Origin: Cephalopachus bancanus
Taxonomy: Eukaryota > Chordata > Mammalia > Primates > Tarsiidae
DNA length: 64,000 bases
Assembly (NCBI GenBank): GCA_027257055.1
Contig: JAPVLO010000074.1
Coordinates: 3,363,001-3,427,000 of the forward strand
Direction: 5' to 3'
The notes beneath the pieces are model-generated. The model was not told the origin of the DNA and did no database searches. It was given only the letters and a program-made list of their open reading frames with translations. The first letter of the stretch is position 1. Every line of letters begins with the position of its first letter. Made by a program: the position numbers and the translations under genes. Positions 24,421-36,980 of the stretch are shown here, one piece after another.

Positions 24421-24584
24421 GAAATATAGTTTTATTTTTAATTTGGAAATAGAGAGGGCTTACCTGAATATTATATTTGAAAGTAGATTTTACAAAGGAA
24501 AGGAATGATAGTTTTACTTCTTTCAATACCAAATGGGAAATTATAAAAGAAAATTGCTGATATCTCATCAACATATTGATTTAA

Positions 24585-25500
24585 TATCCCTTGGATGTTT
24601 TCCTAATAGTAGAGTGGCTGGATCTTCTGATAATTAACTGTTTTTTAAAACCCTCCAGACTGTTTTCATAGTGGCTGTGATAATTTGCATTTTTACCAAC
24701 AGCCTACAATTGTTCTTTTTTTCCCCCACATTCTCACCAACACTTACCTTTTGTCTTTTTGATAATAGCCATTCTAGCCAACACGAAGGACTGGTTTAAT
24801 TTGTATTTTATTGTGATTTAATTTGTGTTTCCCTGATGGTTAGTGATGTTGAGAATTTTTCATATACTTGTTGGAATTTTGGAAAATTCCTGCTAGCTCC
24901 TTTTGGCTTTTTTTTATTAAGATGTATGAGTTCCTTATATATTTTGGATATGAACTGTTATTGGATGTATAGTTTGCATTTTTTTTCTTTCTTTGTTGAA
25001 AACCACTCAACTATTAATGCATAGATTTATATTTGCACTTCCATGACCATTGCAGCATTATGCACATTGACGAATCAGACTAAGTGTATATCAGTGGATG
25101 AATGGATAAAAAAAAAATGTGGTAGATATGCAAAATGGCATACTATTCAGTCTTAAAAAATAAAGAACTCCTAATCTTTGCAACAAGATGGGTGAACCTG
25201 GAGGATATTTTAAAGAGAAATATACATGATCTAACTATATGTGAAATCTAAAAAAGTAGAATGAACAGAAATCGAGTAGAATAGTGGTACCAAGGACTTA
25301 GAGAGTGGAGTGGTATTGCAGAGATATTGTTCAAAGGATACAAAATTTGAGTTCAACAGAAGGAATAAGTTGAAGAGATCTTTATATTTGGTGACTATAG
25401 TTAATAACAATGTATACATGAAAATTGTTAAAAGTAGATTTTGTGTCTTCATTACAATAAATATGTGAGTAATGCAAATGAAAATTAGCTCATTTTAACC
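24585..25500. mobile_element. Old L1 with 5' inversion
   Basis: 24,585-25,025 reads as L1 ORF2 C-terminal region on the minus strand ('tagtagagtggctggatc', 'catttttaccaacagc', 'accaacacttaccttttgtc', 'ctgatggttagtgatgttga'). From about 25,030 the plus strand carries the downstream part ('cattgcagcattatgcac', 'tggatgaatggataaaa', 'tactattcagtcttaaaa'). A head-to-head flip of adjacent L1 segments indicates an old twin-primed insertion or a later inversion. Divergence is too high to find TSDs by eye. Confidence 0.7.
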
Positions 25501-25589
25501 AATGCACAATGCATGCATATGCCAAAATATTATGTTGTACCCTTTGTTAAAACAAAATAAACGGGAGAACGTTAACCTGAGATTGTCTC

Positions 25590-25975
25590 TGTAAACAGAG
25601 CTTTAATGTAAGCACATTGAAACAAAAAATATTTCTTGTAAATTACTTTTTTTAAAAAGATCCTTAGCCAATCAATCACCCAATCAATTATACAACTAGA
25701 GATCCCTCACCAAACTATACCCAAATAAGGCAAATTTCTTATTGCCCAAATAAGGCAAACACATAGGTGTAGTCAATCAGGTGATTTCTTTACTTTGCTT
25801 TTGGGTTCAACCTATAAACCATCATTGCTCCTGCTACTGGATGAAGCTCTCTGAACCTTTTCCAGTTTTGGTTGCTGCTTGAATCATGAATTGTTCTTTG
25901 ATCATATAGTCTGTTCAATTTAATTTGTCTAAAGATTTTCTTTTGACAACCATGAGTGTGTAACATTTTTATTCG
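25590..25975 (+). mobile_element. Retroviral-type solo LTR fragment (ERV1-like)
   Basis: An LTR-like order is visible: a 5' part with repeated 'cccaaataaggcaaa', a 'tataaacc' box at about 25,811, then 'gctcctgctactggatgaag' and a U5-like end 'gaattgttctttgatc...ttaatttgtctaaag'. This pattern resembles solo LTRs of class I endogenous retroviruses of primates. No internal viral genes are attached. The family name is not certain. Confidence 0.55.
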
Positions 25976-26117
25976 TCAGTTTAAAAGATTTAAAAAGAAA
26001 AAAAGCCTTACACATCTTTTGTTGAACATATCCCTAAGTATGTCGCATTGTGAATGATATTGCAAATGACATTGTTTTTACTTTAATTTACCATTTGTTT
26101 GTTGCTAGTGAAGGTTA

Positions 26118-26465
26118 AATATGCCTTATGCAAAATGCTTGAGACCAGACATCTTTCAGATATTGGATTTTAAAATTTTGTGATATTGGCATATATGAGA
26201 TATATATTAGCTATGGCACCTAAGTTTAAACATAACACTGATTCTTGTTTCTTATATACTTTATACACATAGTCTAAGGTAATTTTATATAATACTTTAA
26301 ATAATTTGGCACATGAAATAAAGTTGTGACCGTATTTTGACAGAGATTCCTCACATAAAGTCATATGTGAAATTTTTCACTTGCGGCGTCATGTAGCCAC
26401 TCAAACGGTTTAGATTTTGAAGCATTTTGGATTTGGGATTTTTAAATTAGGGATGCTCACTCTGT
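26118..26465 (+). mobile_element. Old non-autonomous DNA transposon (Tigger/MER-like)
   Basis: Both ends have the 'ttttggat...' style repeats of a well-known mammalian MER element: 'aaaatgcttgagaccagaca' at the left, and 'agcattttggatttgggatt' then 'ttagggatgctcactctgta' at the right. The interior 'acctaagtttaaacataaca' and 'catagtctaaggtaatttta' also fit. It is about 350 bp, without a transposase gene. The family assignment is from memory and approximate. Confidence 0.55.
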
Positions 26466-27030
26466 ATCTAAAAATACAATTGACTTCTATACTGAAAGTT
26501 ATTGCTGTATTTAGAATCAGAAGGAGCTAGGGAAACTTATTTAAAACAGCAGGGGAAAAAAGGGCTGATATTCTTAAGTTCCAACACTATTAAAAAGCAA
26601 ATAGAAAGAAATTCAATACCTCTACAGACAACCTGGCAATCATGTAAAGGAATAATTTGTCAAAGAAACGCTAATGACTGAGGAGGAGAAGTGAGCTAAG
26701 GTAGAGTGCACGGTGTCAACTGACCCATTTTAAAATTTGTTCATTATTTCTTTAGCCTTCTAAAATCTGCTGATAAACCTCTTCAGTTAATTTTTTAGTT
26801 ATTATTATACAATCAGAAATAGAATTTGTTAAATTCTTATTTAAAATTTATGTTCATTACTGTTAGGTTAACAAAAATCCCAGGAGGAACCTTTAAAAAT
26901 GTTAGATCACAATCCCAGCATGGCCTCCAAAATGTTAGGTCAGAATCACCAGGGGTTGTGTCTTTGTCTGCCATTCGGTGCCACATGAAAGATGCAAAGA
27001 TGTGCACAGAAGTTAGATTAGAAAATACAG
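26466..27030. other. Non-coding stretch with a short imperfect repeat
   Basis: 26,896-26,920 and 26,928-26,957 are imperfect copies of an 'aaatgttaggtcagaatcac' unit. This may belong to an LTR or DNA element that I do not recognise. No coding sequence. Confidence 0.4.
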
Positions 27031-27165
27031 TTTATTTAAATCCATTCAAGTTGCTGCAAAGTCCTTAATTTTGTCTTTTATGACTGAGTATTCCTTTATG
27101 TATATGTACCACATTTAAAAAAAAAAATCCAGTACAGTTTGTTGGGCAGCACAGTTGGTACTGCC
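27030..27165 (-). mobile_element. L1 3'UTR fragment, minus strand
   Basis: 'ccattcaagttgctgcaaag', 'ttgtcttttatgactgag' and 'atgtatatgtaccacattt' match the L1 segment at 22,635-22,720 and 29,085-29,165. It breaks off after 'gggcagcacagttgg'. No A-tail, so it is a partial relic. Confidence 0.75.
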
Positions 27166-27830
27166 ATTGGCTAGTGATTAGAGGATAAATTAAAGTAAAC
27201 TGATAGAAAAACATGACAGATCTAGGCAATGTTAAAATAACTTCTGATTGGGTATATTGACCCCATCTTGATCTTTTCAATTATTATTTTGTATTTGTTA
27301 AGATGTCATTCTTCAGGTATCTTTTTGAGCATTATCCACTGTTTGCTTTAGCTCTCTAAGCATATTTTATAAATGTTCGTCTGGTAAGTTCAATGTCTAT
27401 AGTTCCTCTAGGAAAACTTCTTTTACTATCTCCTAGAAATGTGTAATGTTTTCTTATTGCTTTGTTTTTTGAACATTTTGAATATAATAATATGAAACTT
27501 TAAACATTATATTTTTCTTCTTCTTCAGGATTTATTTTTATTAATTTGTGTAGGTACTGATTATGTTCAGTGAATCTTCAAGATTATTTTCTTAATGTCA
27601 TTTTTCTTTGTCATGTGTGGTCGTGGTCTTTGAAGTGTCTGGTTATTTCGCTATGTTCAGTTTGTGTTTTGAGAGGGATTTACTTGAACACCTGGAGGAA
27701 ACATAAAAAGAATTCTTAATTCTCCAAATACTGTATACTCACTCCATAAGTTTTCCTTTCAGGTTTTCAGTGTGTCTATTATTTGCTTCTGCTATAACTT
27801 TTTCCCTGGTTGCAGTGGGATTTTCATTCA
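27166..27830. other. Non-coding stretch
   Basis: T-rich and AT-rich sequence with no gene. 27,290-27,700 may contain old L1-type sequence in reverse orientation, not confirmed. Confidence 0.35.
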
Positions 27831-27831
27831 A

Positions 27832-27879
27832 ATTACATATACATATACAAATATGTATATGTAAATGTGTATATATATG

Positions 27880-27911
<32 letters not shown>

Positions 27912-28030
27912 TATATACACACACTATTTCAGTTCGGGGTGCACATATATATGTATATATATGTGTTTATATACATATATACATATATATACACACACTA
28001 TTTCAGTTTTGGGTTTTCACATATATATTA
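27832..28030. repeat. (TA/CA)n microsatellite with a duplicated non-repetitive spacer
   Basis: Blocks of ATAT, ACAC and ACATATAT alternate. A motif 'cacacactatttcagtt' appears twice (about 27,918-27,935 and 27,990-28,007), so the array also contains a segmental duplication of about 72 bp. Open frames rich in Tyr/Ile/His/Thr on both strands are low-complexity artefacts. Confidence 0.9.
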
Positions 28031-28635
28031 ATTACATGGATGGAACTGGTAGTCATCATTCTAAGTGAACTGATTCCAGAAACTGAATTACAATATTTTT
28101 GAGGACTATCTTCTGTGTAGCTACTTTTCCACCCTGTGTGGACTCTGAGCTAGCCAAAACAATGGCAAACATCTTACATCATTCATTCAGTAGACTGCTG
28201 GACAAGTCATACTAGAAGAGAACAATTATTTGAGAATAAGGTCTTCTCTTCTCCCTCCAGTAATAGCGACAGGCACACACACTGGACTCACAGTCTGTGC
28301 TATTCAAAACTACTACTGCCATGCAGAGACTAGTGGTACAAAGACAGTTAAAAATTCTACAAAAATTGCGGACCAATTCTAAGTTATCTCTTTCTTGATT
28401 CAGCATCTGCTTGGCTGTTGCAAACCCTTGACTATTTTCCAGAGTTCTAAAAAAGTTAAAAGTTGATTCTGATATTTTTTGCTCATTTAAAAAATATTTT
28501 TTGTGGAAAGATAGGTTCTTGGAATGACATATTCCATTATCATCACTTCTAAAGAGCTGCTTTTGAAAATTTCATTTCCCTTCTTATTATTTGTTGCTTT
28601 CCAAAAATTCAAAGTTTTTTTTGTGTGTCTATATA
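28031..28635. other. Non-coding stretch
   Basis: Unique sequence, no recognisable gene or repeat. Confidence 0.4.
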
Positions 28636-30430
28636 ATAGGGAGAACAAAAAAACCTGGAATTATTTGCTAGAGGGTATGCCCCATTTTAATATAGGTTTC
28701 CTCCTCCAAGTAAGTGTTCTAGGACCCCCAAAGCATCGATGTACCAGCTAGCATTCTTGTGAGAGGCTGAATTTGGCTTCGGTGATTTTTTTTTAAATTA
28801 TTTATTTTTTATTATGAAGTTGTGGGTACAGTTAAGGGTTAGGTATACAATTGGGTTTCATTCAGGCATCCTGTTGATATGGGGTGTTTCCCCATTCCCA
28901 TACAGATATTTGCTACTGTTAATCCCATCTCCCTCCCCCCACGATAGTTTCTCAGTACTGTCAGTCATTTTCGTATAGTATTGCATTGGATGTTTAAGGT
29001 CCATTATATGAGTGAAAATATGTGATACTCGGATCTTTGTTTCTGTGAGAGGTCACTCGGTATTATAGACTCTAGTTCCATACAGGTTGCTGCGAAATTC
29101 ATGATTTTGTTCTTTTTTATGGCTGCGTAGTATTCCATCATGTATATGTACCACATTTTTTAATCCAGTCCTCTTTTGACGGGCAGCATGGCTGTTTCCA
29201 GGTTCTTGCTATTGTTGCAATAAACATGCGTGTGCAGGTATCTTTTTTATAGAGTGATTTGTGTTCTTCAGGATATATTCCCAGTAGGGGGATTGCGGGG
29301 TCATATGGGAGGTTGGTATTTAGAGCTTTTAAGAATTGCCACACTGCTTTCCACAGAGGTTGCACTAGTTTACACTCCCACCAACAGTGTAGAAGTGTTC
29401 CCTTTTCACCACACCCTCTCCAGCAGCTGTTATTTTTTGACTTGTTGATAATTGCCATTCTGACTGGGGTTAGGTGGTATCTCAGTGTGGTTTTGGATGG
29501 TGCTGGGAAAACTGGCTGACCACATGCAGAAGATTGAAACAGGACCCCTATCTATCCCCATGCACAAAGGTTAATTCCAAATGGATCAGAGACCTAAATG
29601 TAAAACCTCAAACCATAAGAACCTTAGAAAATGAAGGAAAAACCCTCATGGAAATCGGGAAACTGGCATCCAATTCCTGAACAAAACCCAAAACCCACAG
29701 CTCATAAGAGAGAAAATAGACAAATGGGACCTTATTAAACTGACAAGCTTCTGCAAAGCCAAAGAAACCATCAAGAGAGCAGGGAGACAGCCTATAGACT
29801 GGGAAAAAATATTTGCCAACACCAGTTCTGACAAAGGCTTAACATCCTGGATCTACAAGGAACTCAAACGTGCTGAAAAGAAAAAAAACCAAACAACCCC
29901 ATTATAAAATGGGCAAAAGATATGAACAGACACTTCACAAAGGAAGACATCCAAGCAGCCAACAAACACATGAAGAAATGTTCAACCTCAGTGATTTTTT
30001 TAAAAAATTATTTGAGATTCTTTCAACACATTTGCCAGTTTCATGATTGATGACTTACAAGTGCACCTGCCCACACTGTGGTGAGTGTTCAGCAGTTTGT
30101 GATCCAAAACAGCAAGACTTCCATTCCCCACCCTCCCTATTTACCTGATCTCAATCTGAGTGATTTTTTTTTTTTCTTGTCTTCCTGATGAAAAAAGTTC
30201 TGACAGGGAAACACTTTGCTGATGTGGAAGTGGTGAAACAAAAAATGACAGAAGCACTAAAAGGCATCAAGCTGACACAATCAAAAACTGTTTTGAGCAG
30301 TGGAAAAAGCATCTCCAATAGGTGTATTGCATCAAACAGCGAGTACTTTGAAGGTGGATGAAGTTGAATCATATAAGAATAAATACACAATTTTTAATAA
30401 ATAAATTTCACTGGGGGGGTTTCCCTCATA
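28636..30430 (+). mobile_element. Mariner deletion derivative, interrupted by an L1
   Basis: The 5' part is 28,636-28,794 and the 3' part about 30,004-30,430; the L1 in between (28,795-29,990) split it. Without the L1 the element is about 600 bp, close to the 565 bp of 2831-3395, and both lack the same central part of the transposase. The 3' part has a 'GEVVKQKMTEALKGIKL'-like and 'FEQWKKHL'-like degraded C-terminus, then 'aagaataaatacacaattt' and the G-run terminal repeat 'tgggggggtttccctcata'. Inactive. Confidence 0.87.
28795..29990 (-). mobile_element. L1 3' end with 5' inversion (twin-primed), inserted in mariner
   Basis: 28,795-29,494 is the L1 3' end in minus orientation. From about 29,496 to 29,990 the upstream ORF2 C-terminal region runs in plus orientation. 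About 30 bp of L1 is lost at the junction ('aacctctctaatcatcaaag' region of the full-length copy at 55,550). 'gtgattttttt' at 28,782 and 29,991 is the TSD. Peptides such as '[25 protein letters not shown]' at 29,138-29,458 are the ORF2 C-terminal cysteine-rich segment. Not functional. Confidence 0.92.
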
Positions 30431-32486
30431 TATATCTCTCACAGTATCACAGTCCCTTTATGTATATGAAATACTTTTAGTTACCAGGAAAAATAAAATT
30501 CAAACTACATACATTAAGAAATACTTACATTTCCATTTAAAAACACATCTTTGAAATGTTTACAATGAAATTAATGATGCCTTCTTTTCTGCTTGTGAAC
30601 ATGATACAAATAACTAAAGATAGTCCTTTTATTATCCAATATATTGGGTAAAGCTAAAGGTGTAATCTGTGGAAACAAAAACATTTGTGCATGCAATTAA
30701 AAGACTTCATTCTAACAGTATGTTTTTAGCTGTAGAAAAGTTGGGGTTATCCTTATTTTAATTTTTATAAATAATAGGTAATAATACAATTTTACAAATA
30801 TATCTTATGTAGAAAATGTGTGTGTTAGTGAAAAAGTAGGCATTCTTTCTGGTTTCTCAGATTCTAGCCCTATTCATTGTTTCTGATATATTTTGCTAAG
30901 TATTTTGTAAGTTGTAGTTGCATGATAATCACATGCAAATAAATTCTGTCCCATTGGTACTAATTAAACGTTGTCTTCTCCTTTTGCAATCTTTTACATT
31001 TCCTTTACTCCATATACTTTGTATTGTTTTGAGATGCTAGATAGATACATAACACATAACTTGATATAATAGTTATTCCAGCATTTCAACCCCTATTTTG
31101 TGTCTTCATTTTGCCAATTTAACTACTTGATAAAAATTAAGGGGCATATTCGTTGAGCTTGGAGTGTACTTCATATAAAGGGAAATTCTGCTGTGATTGT
31201 CATTCTTTGAGAAGATTTAGACCCATGTCTAGTCTTTGTATATAAAGGGTAATGACAAGCCTAAATGGAAGTATAGTGACCTTTATCTAAATTGATAAAA
31301 GTTCTTCGCTGTGGGACAATGGCACTCATAAAAGATAGAGCATACTGAAAGGTAAGGACTGGATTTGAGCTCCAAATTACCCCCTTCAGCTTGGAGCTTT
31401 CATGCAGAAACTAGACCAGAGGCTCTTTGCGTATGTTCGAGAACTGACAACCAATTTTGGAACCTACAGATAATAGTAATTTATTCTATTTGTGTGCAAA
31501 GATGACTGCAGGTGGCTATAAATGTGCTACTCTTTTATAACTTCACTTTAAGGATATAATGGAAACAAATTCAAGACTAAATGATACCCACTTAAGACTT
31601 TTACTAGAAAAAAGTAATTAGTAGAAAATAATAGTCTAGAAGCTACCTGAAGTCTCAGTGCTCTGTCTGTTTGGTTTCACTAGGAGGAGAGAATGAAGAA
31701 CTCTCCCAAGGCAAACCTGTCAATATCCAACTGTCAACATTCAATTAACTATCTAATCAATTTCAGTTTATAGCCAGTCCAAGGGTTGTAAAGATCAACA
31801 GCCTAGTTAGTTTTCCTAAGACTAAAGGTGAAAAGCTAAAATCTTATATCCAAATCATGATATTAATTTCACCAGTAAAAACCCTTCTTAACATCTATTA
31901 TTGTGATGATCAAATCACTAATTTCATCAGTGAAAATTCATGCTTAATATTTATGCTGCTAATTAGAGTGGCATCTTGTTTATTAAAGAGAAAGAAAATT
32001 AAAACACATCTAAAAGTTAACACTTCATTGGTTCTCCTTATTGAATGCTAACTAATCCTCTTTAGGGTTTGTATTTCTGATTTGAGGAGTGGCTCGTTCT
32101 TGGATGATCATAAAATAAAACAAAACAAACACATAATTTTGCACTGTCTGAACAGATATTTTGAAGTCAACTACGAATACCACAACAAGCAAAATTATAC
32201 ATTTAAGCACGTTGCTGATAATATAAACCAAAAACATTTATAACCAGAACTAGGGTCACTTAAAAATTTTATTATATTTTTACATTTTATTATATATTTT
32301 ATATAGCTTATTTTCTAAATCTGTGGTAATTGTATAGTTTAGAAAAATATTCAAGTTAATTCCTAAGTGATTTAGTAAACCTTATGTGCAGTTTCAGAAA
32401 GTAAATGTACATACAAGTTAAGTAAAGTTTACTACTCTATTAAATTGGCAATTTTAAATAATGAAATATAAGAACTTATTTATCGT
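30431..32486. other. Repeat-poor non-coding stretch
   Basis: No gene and few or no recognisable transposons. Sequence complexity is higher than in flanking regions around 31,140-31,340 and 31,640-31,760, which could include conserved non-coding DNA; this needs a cross-species alignment. Confidence 0.45.
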
Positions 32487-32785
32487 CCAGGCTCGGTGGC
32501 TCAGCCTGTAATCCCACGCTTTGGGAGGCTGAGGTGAGTGGATTGCCTGAACCCACGGGTTCGAGACCCGCCTGGGCAACATGGCAAGACCTCATCCCTA
32601 CAATAAATAAAAAAATCAGCTGGGCGTGGTAGCTCATGCCTGTTATTCCGGCTACTCGGAAGGCTGAGGCAGAAGGATTGCCGGAGCCCAGCAGGTCGAG
32701 GCTGCGGTGGCCGGGAGCGGCCACTACACTCCAGTCTGGGCGACAGAGTAAGACTCCAACTCAAAAAAAAAACAAACCAAAAAAA
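32487..32785 (+). mobile_element. Young Alu, full length
   Basis: Complete two-arm Alu: A-box-like 'gtggctcagcctg', B-box 'gggttcgagaccc' at 32,558-32,570, middle linker 'ataaataaaaaaatcagc', right arm ending 'gactccaactc' plus A-tail. Imperfect TSD 'aacttatttatc' (32,474) and 'aacttatctatc' (32,786). Open frames across it on both strands are Alu artefacts. Confidence 0.95.
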
Positions 32786-32797
32786 ACTTATCTATCA

Positions 32798-35700
32798 TCG
32801 TCTATTTACATATACAACATCAAAATGTTAATATTGCTATAACTTTGTAAAATATTATATTTCATGAATACCTACTGCCCAGAAATGATAAACATGGTCC
32901 AGTGCCATTAAATACCCTATATTATCTACTCATTATAACAAAATATCTATAATTCCCTCAATATGAGTTAGGATTTTAATTTTCTTTTTATGTCATTTCT
33001 CTCTGCAGTCAACAGATGTTTTTTCCTCAGGAAGGATCCAACCTCCAACTTTTAAGTGAAATCTTTGCTACAAGTTGTATTTTGAGTTTTGAGGTTCGAT
33101 CATAAAATCTCCAAATATAGGTACCTCAATCAAGTACTAAAACATGACAATTCTTTTCTTTATCATCCTAAAATAGTTGCTTATTGTTTCTTTTGGGAAT
33201 CAGTGTGTTAAAGACAGAATTTCAGTATCATCCTTTGCCGCAATAAATGTTCAATATTTTCCCTAGCGCTGAGTAAAATGTTGAGCGAACTTGAGTTTCC
33301 TTTCCCAATTCTGTAGTTGAAAGTAATTGCTTTGCTTTTTCCGCATAATTGTGGCAAAATAATTTTGACAAGAGACTAGTTCCTAAGTATTGAATATTGA
33401 AATTAATTAGCATTCACATTGCACTGTACACTGCCATCCCTGGAGAATTGCGGTAATGAGTATTCAGATTAACTACACCCATTAGGGCACCTTCTACTAT
33501 CATACCTTAATGTTCTATAAATATGTATAGTCCTTGATCAGTCAAAATATATTAAGGGATCAGTTACACTCACAAACCTAAAAAATAAAAATAAATAAAA
33601 CAGAATATAAAAGGACATAGTGCATTTAACTATGCAGATCATAGCATACTATGCTGGTACATCATAATATTGTCTAAACGAGTGTTTCCAAGTGTCTGTT
33701 ATTGAAACTGGAATAGCATAACAACACATTGCTATCAAATAATCACATTTAAAACAGCACAGCATTTGGTTTATTGACCCCCCTTTAATTAAAAGAATTG
33801 TGTTTAGAAAAACCATTGATTTATCAAAATAAAGTCAAGTTATAGATGTTGGCACAAATAATTGTAGTTAGCTTGTCTGTTTTACTTCTTTCCTATAATC
33901 TCACCAGGTGTTGGCGAAGATTCAAATGTAGTCAAAATATTTGCTCCAAGTAGGATTTTAAAAATTAACCTACATTGGTTTATTCACAGCTTGATTAAAT
34001 AATTAAACTTACAAACACAGATTCCTGCTAACTTGCTGTAGCTTAAATGAATTTGTGGAGTAGATTATTAGCTGCACTTGAGCTGGCGCAAGCTGAATCA
34101 TTCACTGTGAGGGTGATGTACAAAGATTAAATGTTTCCTGTTTTCTGCATATTTTCCCCAAAATAGTGTTTTTTGATTAATATGAAAAGAGTGAGAAGCT
34201 TGAGCAACTTATTAATTCTCTTTTAGGTTTAAGTGTTCTTTTATTTCAACTGTTCTAAGCCAGTACTACTGTTCATTGTACCATTTCAGAGTGGAATCAA
34301 TCCTTAAGTAAATTTTACCTGCCTTAAAATTATTTTGTGCTTTGAAAAGGTAAATGTGTAGAGATAAATAAAAGAATCATGTCATGTATATTTTATCTGA
34401 AAATATTAAAATAGTCATTCAAGGTAAATTGTCAGCATGAAAATTAGATAAGTTGTCAAGTCTCTATTATGAATACATTTTATTTGTATAGCTATCTGAA
34501 TTTCAAACTGTCTTGATTTACCAGAAAATGTAGATTACAATACTTTAAATATTTTTCGGAGTATTAAATGAAGTGACATATGTGAGATCTCTGGCACATA
34601 TCCAAGAGAAAACTCTTGCAAGATTTGTTTCTTTCATGCATTTACACTGAAGGGTAATACTGCACAGGTTAAAAAAAGATTTAAATGTGCTATCTTCCAT
34701 ACACTACTTTAAATTTGAATAAATCATTTACTATCTCTGATTCTAATCTTTTTCTACTTTCAAAACTAAACAAATAGTCACTTTGGGTAACCAAGGATAT
34801 AAGTAATTTTTTTCCACTTCCAGAAATATTCTTGGCATTTTCTATTCACTTAACAATTGTTATTTGCCTTAAAAATTAAAAGTATAATGTCACATATATA
34901 TTTTTATCATATATTTGCTCAACAGTCCTTATCATCCTACTTCCAGATTTTTTGTAGAAAGAAACACTGTGAATACCCCAATTTTCCATTCTTCCCTAGT
35001 CTAGCATATATCTGTAAGAATCTACTATATGATTACATTGCTCTAGGACTTAAAGATAATAAACTTGAACAGGACAACCCTAATGAAATTACTTGACCAC
35101 GCCAATCATAAGCAATATGATAATCAAATATATCCAAAAATATTTATTATAGAAATTTAAAATTTGGATTTCTAATGTTACCGAGGTAAACCTTACAAAT
35201 GGTGCTATCTAGAATTATGCTGCTAGAGTACCCACTAGCTGCATGTGACTGTCAAGCAATTCAAATATGACTAGTCCAAATTGAGATGTGCTATAATATA
35301 AAAAACAGACTGAAGTTCTGAAGACTTAGTATGAAAATTAAAAATATTAAAGGTCATAATCACTATTGTTGATTATATTCTGAATTGGTAAGACTTTGAA
35401 TTTCTTAAATGAAATTAAATATCTTAAAATTAGTCTCCTTTCTTTTCTTCTATTTATCTTTTGTAATATAACTACTAGAAATCTTAATACTACATATGGG
35501 GCACAGATTATATTTTGGACATCACAGATCTAGAGAGACAGATAACTGTTTGAAAAAAAAATCAAACTATTCTACCAGGTTGTCTCATATTCATTTATCT
35601 AAGAGAGTGTGTTGAGAATCTTTATTATTATGATGATAATGGTGGTGATAATGGTGGTGATGATGTTGATGATTTTTGCAACTTAGTATTTTCTTCTAGC

Positions 35701-36886
35701 ATCACCATTTCTTGCAATTTTGTTGTTCGCCTTATATTTGGTATACCGATGATGAAATTTTGAAAGTCAAATTTCTTTGGTTCCATAGCACTGGCAGATT
35801 CCTGATTTACCTAAAGGCTCTGAAATATTAACTGACCATGGCCAAATAACTCAAGAATGCCATGTCCTATATACCGCAACAGAAAAAAAAAGTTTACCCG
35901 GTCAATAACAAATAAAACTGTCACAAAATTGATTGTAAAGAACCAGGTAAGGTACAGAGGAAAAAAAATGGAAGTATTTAGTATTAAATGTTAACAATAA
36001 ATTTATCTTATTTATATGGTTCCATTTGAAGAAGGACTTATTGAGTAATTTCTGAGATTTTCAATTTGTTGTTGGATGACAGACAGATTTGGATAATATG
36101 AGGTTTTATAAAGATAGGTTGTACCTGAAATTTTTGTGAAATCTTGTGTCATTCCTACTTCCACATATAGTCTTATATAGTCCAAAGTAGCCACAATGAC
36201 CAACAGAGCATCATAGTACTGATAACCTTTCAGAGTTTGGTAGAGTACTTAATAAAACAGAAAAGAAACACCTGATTCATCTTGGTTAAATAATTGCATC
36301 TATGAATTTATATAAAATCATGAGTAGAACAGAGATATAGACAAAATAATTTATGAGTGCCATAATTATTGTTATTGTTGCAGTTATTTTCATCTCTATG
36401 CAGTTTATACAATAGAAAGCAAATTATGCCAATTTTTAAATTTAGGGAATAGTTGCTGACATAAAAAGATTCACTGAATATTTTAAAGACTTTTTATTTT
36501 TCCATCATTTAAACATGACCACAGATAACACTTTAGTTATATATATTTACATACATGGGTGGTTACATTTCTAAACGCATTCTTTTTTATTGTACATATT
36601 ACTTGCTATTGTCTTTTGCACTTATCACTGTGTAGTCTCTGTTGTAGTGAGGATTAAAGATGATGCATATGAAACATTTGTGTCATCTGTCCCAGAGACT
36701 AGGCTTTCTAAATTTTAGGCTATTCTTATGGTTGCTCATCACGTCTTATGTCTTTTTCATATTATTTGTACATAATGTGCTTCATTAATAATTTTGATTG
36801 CTCAGGCACTGAAAACTAAGGAGGGTTCAGTTCACATTAATTCATTGCAACTACCTAGTTCATAATTTCTTAGTATTTAATGGTGT
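32798..36886. other. Repeat-poor non-coding stretch
   Basis: No gene recognised. This is part of the longest interval with little transposon content. 34,010-34,160 has balanced, non-repetitive sequence that might be conserved. 34,540-34,600 resembles a MIR fragment. Short open frames have no motif. Confidence 0.45.
35625..35675 (+). repeat. (GAT/GGT)n trinucleotide-type microsatellite
   Basis: ATTATTATGATGATAATGG followed by TGGTGATAATGGTGG and GATGATG units form an imperfect trinucleotide array. Confidence 0.85.
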
Positions 36887-36898
36887 GTGCTGATACAT

Positions 36899-36899
36899 C

Positions 36900-36964
<65 letters not shown>

Positions 36965-36980
36965 ACTCTCTCTCTTTGCT
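36899..36980 (+). repeat. (TC)n microsatellite
   Basis: About 80 bp of CT repeats with a few interruptions (tct, tgt, act). Open frames rich in Ser and Leu here are artefacts. Long polypyrimidine-polypurine tracts can form triplex DNA. Confidence 0.95.

Noticed and set aside
26896..26957. Two spaced similar units, possible CRISPR-like pattern
   Set aside because: Only two imperfect copies, and the window is mammalian DNA.
27770..28102. 110-residue open frame
   Set aside because: Mostly translation of a TA/CA microsatellite.
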